Assembly: GCF_002865645.1 (NCBI RefSeq)
Contig: NW_020194512.1
Coordinates: 3,823,183 to 3,887,182 of the forward strand
Reading direction: 5' to 3'
From: Hyaloscypha bicolor E
Lineage: Eukaryota; Ascomycota; Leotiomycetes; Helotiales; Hyaloscyphaceae
DNA length: 64,000 nucleotides
In this document: piece after piece, positions 40,785 through 52,200 of the stretch
How the letters are laid out: every line of letters begins with the position of its first letter
Numbering within the stretch: position 1 is the first letter of the stretch
Notes under the pieces: generated by a model
What the model was told of the DNA's origin: nothing
What the model saw: the letters and a program-made list of their open reading frames with translations, nothing else
The model's database searches: none
Position numbers and translations under genes: made by a program

Positions 40785-42149
40785 TAATATAAAAGTGCGC
40801 GAGAAAACAAAAACTAAAATCAATTAATTCGAAGACTAATACCGAAGTATAAATTAAGCAATTAAGTATAAAGGGAAAAGAAAAGTAAAGTAAAACTATA
40901 TATATCTTATAAGAATGAGTCACGTGCTTGGCTTAAGTGAGTGTCACGTGACTGGCCAATTAGATGTCTCCGAAATTCCTATTATAATATTTTATAAGTT
41001 AATATATAGTAAATCGAATTTCCGATTCTTGTAAAAGAAAAACCCCAATGTCTTTATTATCTTCCGGCGACATGAAGTCCGAGATAGCATATGGGCCTCA
41101 AAAACACTATAATGTCAAGATTATCTTCGATAATACAAGATCCCCAACAAGAAAGACCTATAAAGGAGACATGGCCACCATGAGGAATAAAGCGATAATC
41201 CCCTGCTCCCAGTCTTCTTCGGCTTCATACTCCAGCTATGTAAGGATATACTATCTAGTCTAAAGCATCCTCCAGACCTCACCGCCCATAGGGGTATCGT
41301 TGCAAGAATGCTTCTCTCTCCATCGGTTCCTTGGCATTATCGACATCCGCCCTCCCATTGAGAGGTGGAGGATTGGTGTCTCTCACCACTCGAAGGGATA
41401 GCTACGACGTAGCACAACGTGGGTCCTTCAACCTCATCTATACAGCAATTCTATGCTGCTCCCTATCGTCGTTTCAACCTACCCACAATCGCCGCATAGT
41501 ACCGCCACTCCGGGAGCGGAGACCCTGGTAGCGAATCGAGCTTGATAACTGTCTACACGAACACCGTGTTTGGTGTTCCCATCAGAATTTTCGTGCTCCT
41601 TCACCTCCTGGGCGACCCGATGCCCAAAATCAAGGATTTGAGAGGGAGGTGGCACGGAAAGTGCTGCAGTTATTTGGATAAATCGGCGAGACATCAGCGT
41701 GGAGGTGAAGAGCAAGCCATCGGTTCTCCGCTCCTGGCTGAGGATAGATCCATTTCAGGACACTTGAAGATATTTTAAAGGCAACCAAATAAGAAATTTG
41801 ACAAAGGTAAACAGTAGAGACACATTCCATTAAACATTCTATTACCAACTGAGTGGATAGAATCTGACCTAACGGAAAGTATTAAACTTTGAAGTGTTGG
41901 GGTGAAGGATGCGAAGGGCAGTAGACTACTTTTAAAAACGCGGTTAGGGGAGAACATCCATTAAGGGAACTGGATCAGTATAGAAGGCCCTTTGATATTC
42001 TATGGCTAGATTAACTTACCGTTGGTAAATCAAATCAACATCCCTTCAAAATCAATGTCTATTCTTCAAGGCACCCCCTTATAATTCTAATCTTTTTATG
42101 AAGAAATCTGTCGATCTAGTACTTTGTCCTTGACTATGAATCTTGGCGT
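40785..42149. other. Intergenic region, no recognised gene
   Basis: AT-rich until about 41,040, then GC-balanced. Frames at 41,048-41,263 (+) and 41,479-41,957 (-) are short and do not resemble a known family. A minus frame near 41,480-41,715 has moderate coding quality and could be an exon of an unrecognised or decayed gene; I would not annotate it. Confidence 0.4.
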
Positions 42150-43754
42150 TCAGGAAGGTTTCTTTGCCGTTACGACATAGCTGTACCGATATGTTAGTCC
42201 AATGTAAATCTCAACGGTGCGCAAGCACTTACATATTCCAGTATGCATGTATCCGTGTATTCTTCATATCGTTTCTGACATCTATCAAGAAGACCTCCAA
42301 TTCTTCTGCAGACCATCCGAGGCCGCGCGTGAACAGAGCCAAGCTCAGACCCTGGAGTCCTGTGGTCAGGTTTTCAACAGTCCACATCCCTGAGGATCGT
42401 CAGTACAAAATTGAGTAGCATCCGGATCGGCCCGATAGTAGCTGTAATCTCACTACGGCGATGTGGAGTTGACTTACCCAATTCTTTATACGCCCGGTCC
42501 TTCGGCCATCGATTCTGTGGCCACTTGTATCTTGTTTCCACAACGTCTGTGAACCCAGCCTCTTCAAGCTGTTCTTTGTAGCGCTTAGCACTTTCTACTT
42601 TCCTACCGAGTTTGTCCGCAGCTTCTGCAATGAAGTGTGATCACTTCATTAGAGCTGAGTCCTTTGATAGCGTACCATCATCACAATCAATTGGAAAGAC
42701 GATGTCTGCTAGTTCGAGCTGCCCACCTGGATTGAGGAACCTTTGGAGATCAATCAGCCCGATCTTTACCTGAAGGTGGTCTCACGTACTCCTTAGCTTG
42801 GGCGATGAATTCAGGCCACTTGGCAATCGAGCCTGTCATCATGCGGGAATAGATGAAGTCGAATTTCTCAGTGTAAGTCCACGGGTCTTCTGCGTCGTCG
42901 ACGTAAAAGGTCAGATTTGGTGGCGTGCTAGAGATAGGTTAGCTTAAAGTAAGGGACTGCGGACATTATAAACGTACAATGCTGGCTGGATGGGACTGAG
43001 ATCAATGCCAACGACCTAGGTAGTGTTAGTGAGAAGAACCCAATCTTGGGTAAATAAATGACCTGTGCTTCCGGATGCTCATCGGCTGGAAAGAGTCAGT
43101 CACTAGAAGATGGGAAACGTAATTGTGCAGTACAAACCAAAGTCAATGGCCCAAATTCCTGTTCCAGTTCCCACGTCCAGCACCCGACGAAGTTTCTGAG
43201 ACTTATCAATAATAGTCGACAATTTACCGCCAAATGTCAAAGCGAACATATGGTGTTGGAGATCTGCCTTGTTGTTAGGTTGTACAGGACTAATTTAAAG
43301 TCTCTCTGCTCTTCTTACCAAGGCGGTCATTCTCATTCTGGATAACAGTTAGCAATGCGTGGAATCCGAACTTGAGAACTTACCTCATCATTTGGTAGTA
43401 TATAAGCTGTAAACGTCAACAGTTATCCTACATGCTGGTCGCAAGGGAAAGTTCTTACTCCCTTCCTTGTACGTATGGTAGGTTCTGCCATTCTCTTCTC
43501 GGTATCGTAAGATGCTCGAACCGATTGAGGCGGAAGAACTTCCGTGAGTACTCTGATCGAAGTATAAGCAAAGTAATAAATATCCCGTTGAACAGGATAT
43601 GGTGACTACCTACCCCAATAGCGGAGTCCTGATCGTTGAAATCGTCCGCCTAGATGCGGATCAGCGAACTTCAGCACACTTGATGATTCTGGAGTCGGAA
43701 AAACCCCACCTCCGCAGCCAAGGCAACGTCGAGATTCCCTTGAGCCACAGACAT
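42150..43754 (-). pseudogene. LaeA-like SAM-dependent methyltransferase, many introns, damaged
   Basis: The start is at 43,754 (MSVAQGNLDVAL). I could splice exons 43,754-43,710; 43,649-43,614; 43,552-43,459; 43,406-43,384; 43,337-43,319; 43,263-43,138; 43,085-43,063; 43,015-42,978; 42,927-42,786; then 42,739-42,478; 42,389-42,233; 42,180-42,150. These are joined by introns of about 45-90 bases. The SAM-binding motif is clear ('RRVLDVGTGTGIWAIDFADE', then 'VVGIDLSPIQPA'), with the later blocks 'FLNPGGQLELADI' and 'SAKRYKEQLEEAGF'. Two faults stand out. The join 42,786/42,739 cannot be made in frame with any AG I see. A TGA at 42,641-42,643 stands where relatives have Trp. Family members methylate unknown substrates, often in secondary-metabolite clusters. 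It faces away from the P450 at 44,911. Confidence 0.75.
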
Positions 43755-44437
43755 GGCAGAGCTTGCGGAAAATGCCCAAAAGTACGTTGCACTAAATCAA
43801 GAGTAAATGGCTTGGTCCTGACAAAGCCTGGGTAGAGTGAGAGAGGCTACTCGGACCCTGGGATTGAGCTATATATCTCATCTGCGTTACAAAAACTCTA
43901 TCGGCCTGCCCTTCTGCTGGTGGAATGGGGGCATGCACTCTGTCAGGCGTTCCTGTCCAGGGGGGTTCGGGGAAACACGAGCGAGTTCTCCCGAAAGGAA
44001 AATGATTTGCTAGAAATGGGCATTATGCTGTCCGACTCCGGCAGTTGCCGTACTTGCATGCATGGTGGGGTGACCTCGCTTCAGCTCAGCCAAACAGAGG
44101 TGCAGCATCTCCGTACCTCTTGCCAAGTATGCCGGACGATGGGCTGTAAAGAGTTTTTTTGCCGTCGGTGGAAGTACGCTAATAGGCCCTTTCGGATACG
44201 GTAAAAAAGAACGAGGTACCCCGTAAGTCGATGAGGGCAACCGCCGTCATATTGCCGGTAAGCAGCGCACCGGGTTAACCTGTGTGCTGAACCGGGTGAG
44301 TTATCGGGTGCGAATAAGGACCCACCAGGTTCTTTCTGCCTGATTTTTGACTTAAAGAAAATCGACTTTTTAACCTCAAGAATGAACCAGTTCCATAGTG
44401 CTTTTATAATAGTTTAGACACAGTTTAGAAACGCTTT

Positions 44438-44470
44438 GGTTAGGGGGTTAGGGTTCGGGTTAGTTAGGGT
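44438..44470 (+). repeat. Interstitial telomere-like TTAGGG repeats
   Basis: The pattern is GGTTAGGGG, GTTAGGG, TTCGGG, TTAG, TTAGGG: three TTAGGG units and one near-unit in 33 bases. TTAGGG is the telomere repeat of most filamentous fungi. It is too short to be a telomere but is compatible with break repair or old subtelomeric origin. Confidence 0.65.
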
Positions 44471-44582
44471 TCGCCGGGGATCTGGGGGGCGGTGGGAGCC
44501 CCCGCTTGGGAACACCTTGGAAATGGTTTTGATATAGTTAGAAAACAGTATTTGGGTTACTTACTTTAAAGATACAATTAAT

Positions 44583-44627
44583 GCACAGCGAACCGGATAT
44601 AGCAAAGCCATGTCCTGTTCGCTGTGC
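44583..44627. promoter_or_regulatory. 11-bp perfect inverted repeat (GCACAGCGAAC / GTTCGCTGTGC)
   Basis: The arms at 44,583-44,593 and 44,617-44,627 are separated by 23 bases, about 280 bases upstream of the P450. It may be a binding site for a dimeric regulator, a hairpin or a small element tip; no protein can be named. Confidence 0.5.
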
Positions 44628-44910
44628 TACATAGACGGGAAGTTAATGCCTGACAAAAATTCCGTCTGGTTACTTTAAAAATGGTTTCTTGGAATCCCTG
44701 TAATCTCAACCGGTGGAACACACAGGTTACCTCGTTAGCCCGCTGCGCTGCAGACTCTCATATTTCATCCCTCATCCCGACCCTCTGGTTCTGCGTTCCC
44801 CCCCCCACTTCTCGATTTACATTACCAGCTTCCTCAGCTGTTCCCTCGTTAATTATCCAATAAAACTCCGTAGATCTTTGCTAGAAAAGCCAGCAGATTA
44901 TCCTTACAAC

Positions 44911-46813
44911 ATGGCTTGGATGTCAGATATCTTCAGTGGCCTCCACCAATTGGAAGGTGCTTCTGATCGCTGCTCTACTTGTGGCAGTGCTTGCAGTGTT
45001 TGTTCAAAGTTTCCGTTCCTGGTACCGTCTACGATCTTTCAAAGGGCCATTCTTGGCAACGTTTTCAGACCTATGTAGGTATTTGAGTTCATATATCTCA
45101 TCTCTAGCTCCCTCACGATCTCGTCCCGCTCCCGAGACAATCGTAATAGAGCAATTGCTGAGCCCGCCGTTATCTAGGGTTGATCCGCCATGTGACAGGC
45201 GGTAGAATACACTTAGATCTCTTCGATGTTACGGAGAAATATGGTAGGTCTCGAGTTTCCAATTCCCCTGGCTGATTTCATTTGCTAAAAAGTTGATATG
45301 GCAGGACCCCTTGCACGAGTTGGCTCGAACACTTTAGTGACCTGTGATCCAAACTTGTTACGAAAGATGTTAGCTGTTCGAACCCGATACAAGCGATCAG
45401 ACTGGTATTTTGGCATGCGACTTGATCCAAGCTGTGATAATGTCATATCTCAAAGAGATGACGAGAAGCACAACATCTTGAGAGCGAAGATGGCAGCTGG
45501 AGTAAACGCATCTTGCTCCATGGAGATTCACAACTAACGGTGCTTCTTAGTACTCTGGAAAGGAAGTTGAAAATCTGGAAAAGTCAATCGACCAGAATGT
45601 GATATCATTGGTTGATCTGATCGGGAGGAAATATCTTTCGACCAACTCTGACTTCAAGCCTCTTGATTTTGGTCGAACAGCTTCATACTTCACTCTGGAC
45701 ACAATATCCAGCATCGCTTTTGGGAACCCATTCGGAGATCTTGCAACCGACTCAGATGTTCACAAGTACATTGCAACGACAGAGGAGGCCGTACCTGTCA
45801 TTATCCTGGTCACAGTTATCCCATGGCTCAGCAAGTTGCTGCAGACAAGCATCATGAAGAGATTCCTCCCAACCGAAAAAGACAAAATTGGCTTGGGGAG
45901 AATTATCGGGTGAGCATTGAATTCCCGTAAAAACTTCTTCGTTCAGAAATAGAACTTTGCGGCTGACATTGAATTCTTCCAGTGTGGCTAAGGACTTTGT
46001 TGGGAAGCGATTTGGACCGAACAAAATAGTCAAGAAGGATATGCTCGGTTCATTCCTCAACCATGACTTGACACAAGAGGAAGCGGAATTGGAATCGCTG
46101 GTTCAAATGTAAGTTTGAATTATATGCAGCACTTGCACTGGCTAACTGAACTAGCCTAGCAGGATCTGATACTACCTCTACAGGGATTCGTGGAACCATG
46201 CTTCATATCCTAACAAGTCCTCATGTTGTATCTGAACTCCTTGCCGAGATAGCTGAAGTCTCGCCATCCTCCCCAATCCAAGATGCCGAAGCAAGGTCAA
46301 TGCCTTACTTGCAAGCAGTGATCAAAGAAGGACTCCGCATATTTCCTCCCGTGGCTGGCCTTATGTCGAAGGACGTCCCACCTGGAGGTGATACCTTTAA
46401 CGGTCTTTTCATCCCTGAAGGCACGAAAATTGGCTACTGTGCTTGGGGAGTGTTCAGGAACAAGGACATATGGGGCGAGGATTCTCACGTCTTTCGTCCG
46501 GAGAGGTGGCTTGACAGCCCCGCTGATAAACTTCACGAGATGGAAGCAACGCTGGAACTTATTTTCGGGTACGGCCGTTGGCAATGTTTGGGGAGGAATG
46601 TGGCGTTGATTGAATTGAACAAGGTGTTTGTTGAAGTAAGTTTTTTGAAGACAACCCTACTGGGTTCCGCAGCTGACCGCCCTGTTACAGCTCTTACGGC
46701 ATTTTGATATGTCCCTCGTTGAGCCACTGAAACCTTGGAAATCGTTTTGTGCCGGCATATTTCTGCAGAGGGAGATGTGGGCGAGGGTTACGAAGAGATC
46801 CAAAGTCCTTTAG
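44911..46813 (+). pseudogene. Cytochrome P450 monooxygenase, seven exons, 5' frame broken
   Basis: Exons 2-7 are 45,178-45,243; 45,305-45,501; 45,551-45,909; 45,983-46,108; 46,155-46,635; 46,691-46,813. Exon 1 ends at 45,074. All joins keep frame, giving about 500 residues. Motifs: membrane anchor 'LLIAALLVAVLAVFV', I-helix 'AGSDTT', K-helix 'EGLR' (ExxR), 'FRPERW', and the heme loop 'FGYGRWQCLGR' with the Cys ligand. The enzyme would oxidise a small hydrophobic substrate at the ER. The problem is at the start: the ATGs at 44,911 and 44,920 are one base out of frame with the anchor, and the anchor frame has no ATG before the TAG at 44,882. Either one base is lost or gained, or the sequence has an error; apart from this the gene is intact. 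Its neighbour is a divergent LaeA-like methyltransferase. Confidence 0.8.
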
Positions 46814-47236
46814 TAGTACGAGTAGTGATTAACGGCCGCGAAATATACTTTTCGTTAGGTGATGCAGCCAGTTGCAGCCAGGGGAGAAAAAAGGTGCACT
46901 ATATATGATGCCGAGGCTCTCCCATATGAGGCCAGTACATTGCACCCTGTAGATGCAAATTGTAAGCATATTGAAAATAATGAACGCAATTACTTTTTTG
47001 CGGTTGGTAATATGTTGAGGTTTGAGCAACAAGGCGGCATGCAAGAGCCCCAAACCCTTTAATCCTCCTTCCTCCCGTCCATCCCACAACTAGCATTCAT
47101 CCAAGACAGAGCTTGAAATGCACAACACCAGAGAGAAGTGTCAAGTGCAAGCAAAAACATGCGTTTATTGGCCCAGATTTGATGGAGATCTTGGCGTTAT
47201 TCAAAAGTACTATCCAATCGCCTCCTCAGTCTATGG
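46814..47236. other. Intergenic space between convergent P450 and M24 genes
   Basis: It holds the 3' flanks of two genes that end toward each other. No gene or strong hairpin terminator was seen; polyadenylation-like AATAAT/AATAAA-type words occur near 46,975. Confidence 0.45.
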
Positions 47237-47941
47237 TCAGCCGATGGTGAGGAGCTGCTCGTAGAATCCCCCGATCTGGAGGACCCGGTCGACGAGGTGG
47301 ATTTCTAGAATCCAGTGCCGCTTCTGCCCAGACGGATTAAGGCGGCTCATGCGTTCATTGTTGCCGCGCGTGATGTAGAGTGAGATTTTGTCTTTGGGAA
47401 TGCGCTCGTGAGGGAAGGATCCGACTAGGTGGCCCGCGATCTCTCCACCGTATTCCCATCCGGCCTCCTTCGCGGCGCCACATGCTAGGTCGTAAAGAGC
47501 CTCGCCCGTCATGTCTGGATTGGATTGAAACTGCGCCTTGACGGCGAGCCACGTCGGCTCAAGGGTGTCCCGCAGACGGAGCTTTGTCGGATCATCACCG
47601 AGCACAAAGGTTCGTCCAAAGTCGACTTCCCAAGCCTCAAACACCGGCCCCAGATCGACGAAGAGGATGTCGTCCGCTTGAATGATACGGTCAGGAGGAT
47701 TTTCGGCGTAGGGCATCAACGTATTCGGCCCACTCCTGATCACGCGCTTATGCCAATGGTTGGTGACGCCGAAGCGCTCGGCGGCAAGGTTGTAGATCTC
47801 CTTACTCAGGTCCTTCTCACTTACACCAGGGCGGATGAGGCTGCGCTCGATCTCCTCGAAGAGGCTGATCGCCTTGTCTTGCGCATCTTGCAGATACGCC
47901 GCACGTTGGCTTTCTTCGGCCGCAGAAGTGGCAGTAGACAT
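47237..47941 (-). CDS. M24-family metallopeptidase (creatinase/aminopeptidase fold), 234 aa
   Basis: A single-exon frame from ATG 47,941 to the stop at 47,237. The pita-bread fold's five metal ligands can be placed: Asp96 ('FVDLG'), Asp107 ('VDFGR'), His171 ('AGHLVG'), Glu213 ('ILEIHLVD') and Glu228 ('GGFYEQLL'). Residues 61-80 ('NHWHKRVIRSGPNTLMPYAE') contain the substrate-side His seen in Xaa-Pro peptidases. The length matches the short, catalytic-domain-only fungal members. The substrate is unknown; cytoplasmic location is likely since there is no signal peptide. It ends toward the P450 across 420 bases. It looks intact, although GC-rich codon use contrasts with the AT-rich block starting about 300 bases upstream. 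Confidence 0.88.
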   Translation of the reverse strand: MSTATSAAEESQRAAYLQDAQDKAISLFEEIERSLIRPGVSEKDLSKEIYNLAAERFGVTNHWHKRVIRSGPNTLMPYAENPPDRIIQADDILFVDLGPVFEAWEVDFGRTFVLGDDPTKLRLRDTLEPTWLAVKAQFQSNPDMTGEALYDLACGAAKEAGWEYGGEIAGHLVGSFPHERIPKDKISLYITRGNNERMSRLNPSGQKRHWILEIHLVDRVLQIGGFYEQLLTIG

Positions 47942-49221
47942 TCCTCAGGTTGCCAACGTAAGTTAGAGGGTTTCGGGGACGAAAGTGGTTGCAGGAATGA
48001 TAGAGGTGCTAAGGGATGGATGATGAAATACTGTCCCTGGGCGGGGCAAGTCGGCTAAAGGGAACGAACTCAATAACATGGTTAGACCTAGAGAGTTTTG
48101 AAGGACCGCTGCCTCGCTTCTTCCCCCGCGGCACGAAGTTTCTCCGTGGAGGCCGGCATCTCCGCACTACGTCTCCAAGCCGTAAGGTTGAGCCTCATTA
48201 CCGAGCTACGAGTACGGGCTGATTAAGCGACGTTCGGCTCAAAACTCGAGGGATGCGAGGAAACCAGTGTAAAAACCGCGAAAATGCCGAGTTTTAACCC
48301 GAGGGTTCTTAAATTAAACCATAGGCTAGTAAGGAGCTAGTGAACTAAACTCGAAACCGAAAACCGAAATTCGGAACTCACGCTTAATATATAATAAAGC
48401 CTTAAACTACAACTTTTATTTAACTTAAAAATTAAAATTCTAGCTTAAAAACACAACTACTCTTTAGCTTTTATTTTTTTTATTAAAAAAAAAAGAGTAA
48501 AATAAGAAGAATTAAAGAGAGAAGAAAAAGAAATAGAAAAGAAAAAAAGAGCTTATAGTATTTTACTTAATATTATTTATATATTCCTTAATTCTTTTTA
48601 ATTTTAAGCTATATATTTTCTTTAATTATAATTCTAATACTCTTATTTCTCTTTATGTTTTTTTCTTAGCTTATAAGCTTCTTATTATTTTTCTTCTTAT
48701 TTCTTATATCTCGTTTTTATTAAGTTTAAAAGTAATTCTTTAATAATTAAAATATTATTAGTTTTAAGCCAGAGAAACTTATATAGCTTACTAATAGCTT
48801 TAATAATAGTAGTAAAAGGTTTTTACTCTTATTACTAAGGTATTAAAGAGTTAATTTCTGGAAATTTATACTATATCCGAGAATTAGATTATTAAGCTAA
48901 ACTTTTATAGTAAATTAATTAAAGTTCCGAATAGTTATATTAAAGCTTATTATTTCAGATACTGCTTCTGAAATTAGTAATAGCTAATATAAGTAAGAAA
49001 TACTTAAAGTATTTATATTACTTATAAATATTTATAAGTAATCTTAAATAAAATATAAATAATATAAAACTCAAAAAATATAAATAAAATAAAATATATA
49101 TTTATATATAGTTATATATAAATTATATATAGATTATATAATTCTAATAAATTAATATATATTTAATTTTTTAAAAAAGAACTAAAGCATTTATTAGATT
49201 GCTTTATATAAGGCTATTATA
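47942..49221. other. M24 promoter region passing into AT-rich DNA
   Basis: The first 300 bases are GC-balanced and should contain the M24 promoter. From about 48,290 the sequence turns AT-rich and no gene is seen up to the LTR element at 49,222. Confidence 0.5.
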
Positions 49222-52200
49222 ACGAGTCGAGACTCGATTTATATACTTAGCTAGAAGCCTTTACTAAATTATATAATAAAGGCTAGAGTCTTTATTATAT
49301 AATATATTTCCTTAAATTAATAGAGTAATTATATATTATTTAGGAAGCTTGAATACTTTAGAGAATATAGTTCTACTTCTTTTCGTTTTTCGCTTTCTTT
49401 TTTTCTTAGAATATTCTATTTAGTTAATTAAATTACTAGTCTTTTTTATATAAAGGCCTGGCCTATAATATTAGAATTCTTTCTCTTTTATCTTTACTAA
49501 CTAGAGATTATATATATATAAAGCTAGAAATAAGAACTACTTGAATTTATATATAGAAAATAGAGCTCGAAATAAATAAAGCTAAAAATAAACTTTATTT
49601 GAAATTACTTATAAAGCTAATATCTTAGTAAGACTTTAGAATATATAAAACCTAGTAATAGAAAATGCCCGAAACTATATATAGAAACTAGAATACTAAT
49701 TTAACCGGTTAATACTAGAAATTATTTGGGTTTTTCTAAACCTGGCTTAAGAAAAGAAAACTACCGGATTTCTTTATTATATAAAGATTTAGGAGCAAGA
49801 TTTCTGGTAATTAGTTAGATAAATAAATAGCTATATAAAGCTAAGATAATAAATAAAGCCCTATAATAGCTATAGAAAGCTTTTATAATATAGTTCTAAT
49901 AGCTATTAGAATTCGTTATATAATAAGTAAACTTAATAATAAATCTAGTTATATAAATTAATTTAATTAATAAATATATAATAATTCCGAATCTTTTATA
50001 AATATAAATATTTTCTTTATTTTATATATTCTTTAATTTCCTTTTATAAAATAACTAAAAGCCTGCTTTTCGAATTCTAATAAGTTTAATAGAAATAACT
50101 TAGCCCTATACTTTTAGTTTAAAGAACTTTTATAGATAAAGCTAGAAATTAATAGAAAAGTAATTAGTAAAAAGAAAAAAAGGATTTAGTATAAGTTTAA
50201 ATACTTATTCGAAGAAGTAGTAAGCCGGATATATTTATAACTAGAATATATTTAGAAGAAAGAGAAGTTTATAATTAAAAAACTATTTAAATAAATAAAT
50301 CTAGCTTTTTATAACTTATAAAAGTAGTAAAAGGCTCTAGAAAAGTTAAATTAAATTTAATAAAAATTAATTCCTTTAGGCAAATTCTTGAGTAATTTTA
50401 ATTATTTAATCCTAGAGATAAAGAAATAAAGATAATAAGATAAAATTAAAAAAGAATATTTTAAAGCTATTATTATAACTAAATTTATAAAAGAAATAAT
50501 AGAAATAAAAAAGAAAGAGTTATATAAGAAATACTATTTCTAGTTATAAATAATTAATAACTAGCTAGCTAAAGTTAAAAATATAAAAGCCTATTATCCG
50601 AACTAGTTAAATAAGAGATCTAAAAGCCCTTTTTTATCTAGAGCTACTTTATTTATCTAGCTAATAGAATAGAAGCCTATTATAAATAATATAAAATAAT
50701 AATTAAAGAGTATTTCTAATTAGGTCTTCTCGAATAAAATTAATTAATAAAGAAAAGAAAAACTTTACTTTTAATATAGCTAAAAATAACTATTTTATAT
50801 ATAATTATTAAGTAAAGCTATATTCGAGCTTCTTTTTCCGAGCTAGTAAATAAAGAAAAAAGAAAAAAGAAAAGTAGCTAAAAGTAAAAGTAAAAAGTAT
50901 AAAGATATTAAGAATAATTCTAAAGAAAGTAAAGATAGTTCGGGGGAAAAAACAGTAATATCTCGAATAAGAATAGAAATAAAAATAAAGAAGGCTTAAG
51001 TTTATTTAATTCGGGAAAAGACTAGCTTTTAATAAAAGTTATTATTAGAAATATATAGAAATAAAGTTAGATTAATAAGCTTAAAAGTAATTTCGGAAGA
51101 ATATAATTAGGCCTTTTTTTCTTATATTAATAATAGTTAATAAAGAATATTTTATATAAACTTTTATTAATACTAGATATATATCTTATAGAATAATTAA
51201 TTCTTGCTTTACTAATTAATATAACCTCTAATATATACTAATTATTTCTAAATAAATAGAGGCTTTTAATAAAGTAATACCGGATATAATTAGAAAAGTA
51301 GTAATATTTGATATAAATATTAATAGCTATTATAAATCTTATATTCTTTTTTATATAATTTCTAAAATCTTTAGCTTAGATATAATCTTAAAAATATAAT
51401 AGTTTTATTTATAGAATATATAAATCTATAGTTTAAAATTAAAGCTATTTGTTTTATTATTAGAAACCTTAGTATAAAATGAAGTAAGCAAGTTACTAAC
51501 TTTTAGTCTATATATAATAGACTATATATAAGTCTTAATAGCTTAATTTTTTTATTTAGTAAAAAGAAATAAGAAAAGAAATATAGAAGTTGTCTTAATT
51601 AGTCTAGTAAATATTTAAAAAGCCCTAATTCGGAAAAAGAGAACTAATTCTTATATAAAGCTTCCGGAATAATATAAGAGCTTTTAAAAGGCATTTTGCC
51701 TAATTAAGGCAAAAAAGTTATTATTTATTTGAGACTAAGAAATTAATTACTAGATTAAATTAGAAAAAATTAATAAAAAAGAACCCGTTATATTATAGGG
51801 CCTATTATATTATATATCTCGAAATAAGCTTCTAGTATTATAAAAAATATTTATAAAACTACTAAATAAAAAGTTTATTTAAATAAGCTACTTTTCTATT
51901 ATTATATTTATCCTTTTTATACGGAAACCCGATAGGGAATTATAGTTCTATATAAACTATTAGAACCTAAATAAGCTTATAAAGAAAAACTAGTATTTGC
52001 TTTTATTAATTTATAAAATCTTTTAAAATATTAGAAAAGCGAAATAATTTATAAAGCTTAATATTATAATAACTTTTTATAAGATTTATATTACTAAAAG
52101 AAAACAAGTAAAAAATAGCTTTTTATATAAGATATAAACTCTATAAATAGTTAGTAATTTCCTTTAGCCTAGTAAATATTTCGAATATATTTCAGAAATA

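Larger units (their letters stand above)
43755..44910. promoter_or_regulatory. Divergent promoter region of methyltransferase and P450
   Basis: The 1.15-kb space lies between two genes read in opposite directions. A TATA-like ctatatatct near 43,870 sits about 115 bases upstream of the methyltransferase start. A CT-rich stretch near 44,795-44,840 precedes the P450. The region also holds telomere-like repeats and an 11-bp inverted repeat, listed separately. Co-regulation of the pair is inferred only from arrangement. Confidence 0.45.

Noticed and set aside
40050..40960. Paired CACGTG sites as borders of one element
   Set aside because: The flanking sequences do not form a terminal repeat or target duplication; E-box-like palindromes are common.
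41479..41957. Minus frames that might be an exon
   Set aside because: No family resemblance, no start or splice support and frames change every 60-80 codons.
42641..42643. Calling the TGG to TGA change a RIP mutation
   Set aside because: On the opposite strand the changed C is followed by C, not A, so it is not in the preferred CpA context; simple transition is as likely.
42641..42660. A 20-bp GT-AG 'intron' that would remove the TGA in the methyltransferase
   Set aside because: Far too short to splice; the reading through the position is conserved apart from the Trp to stop change.
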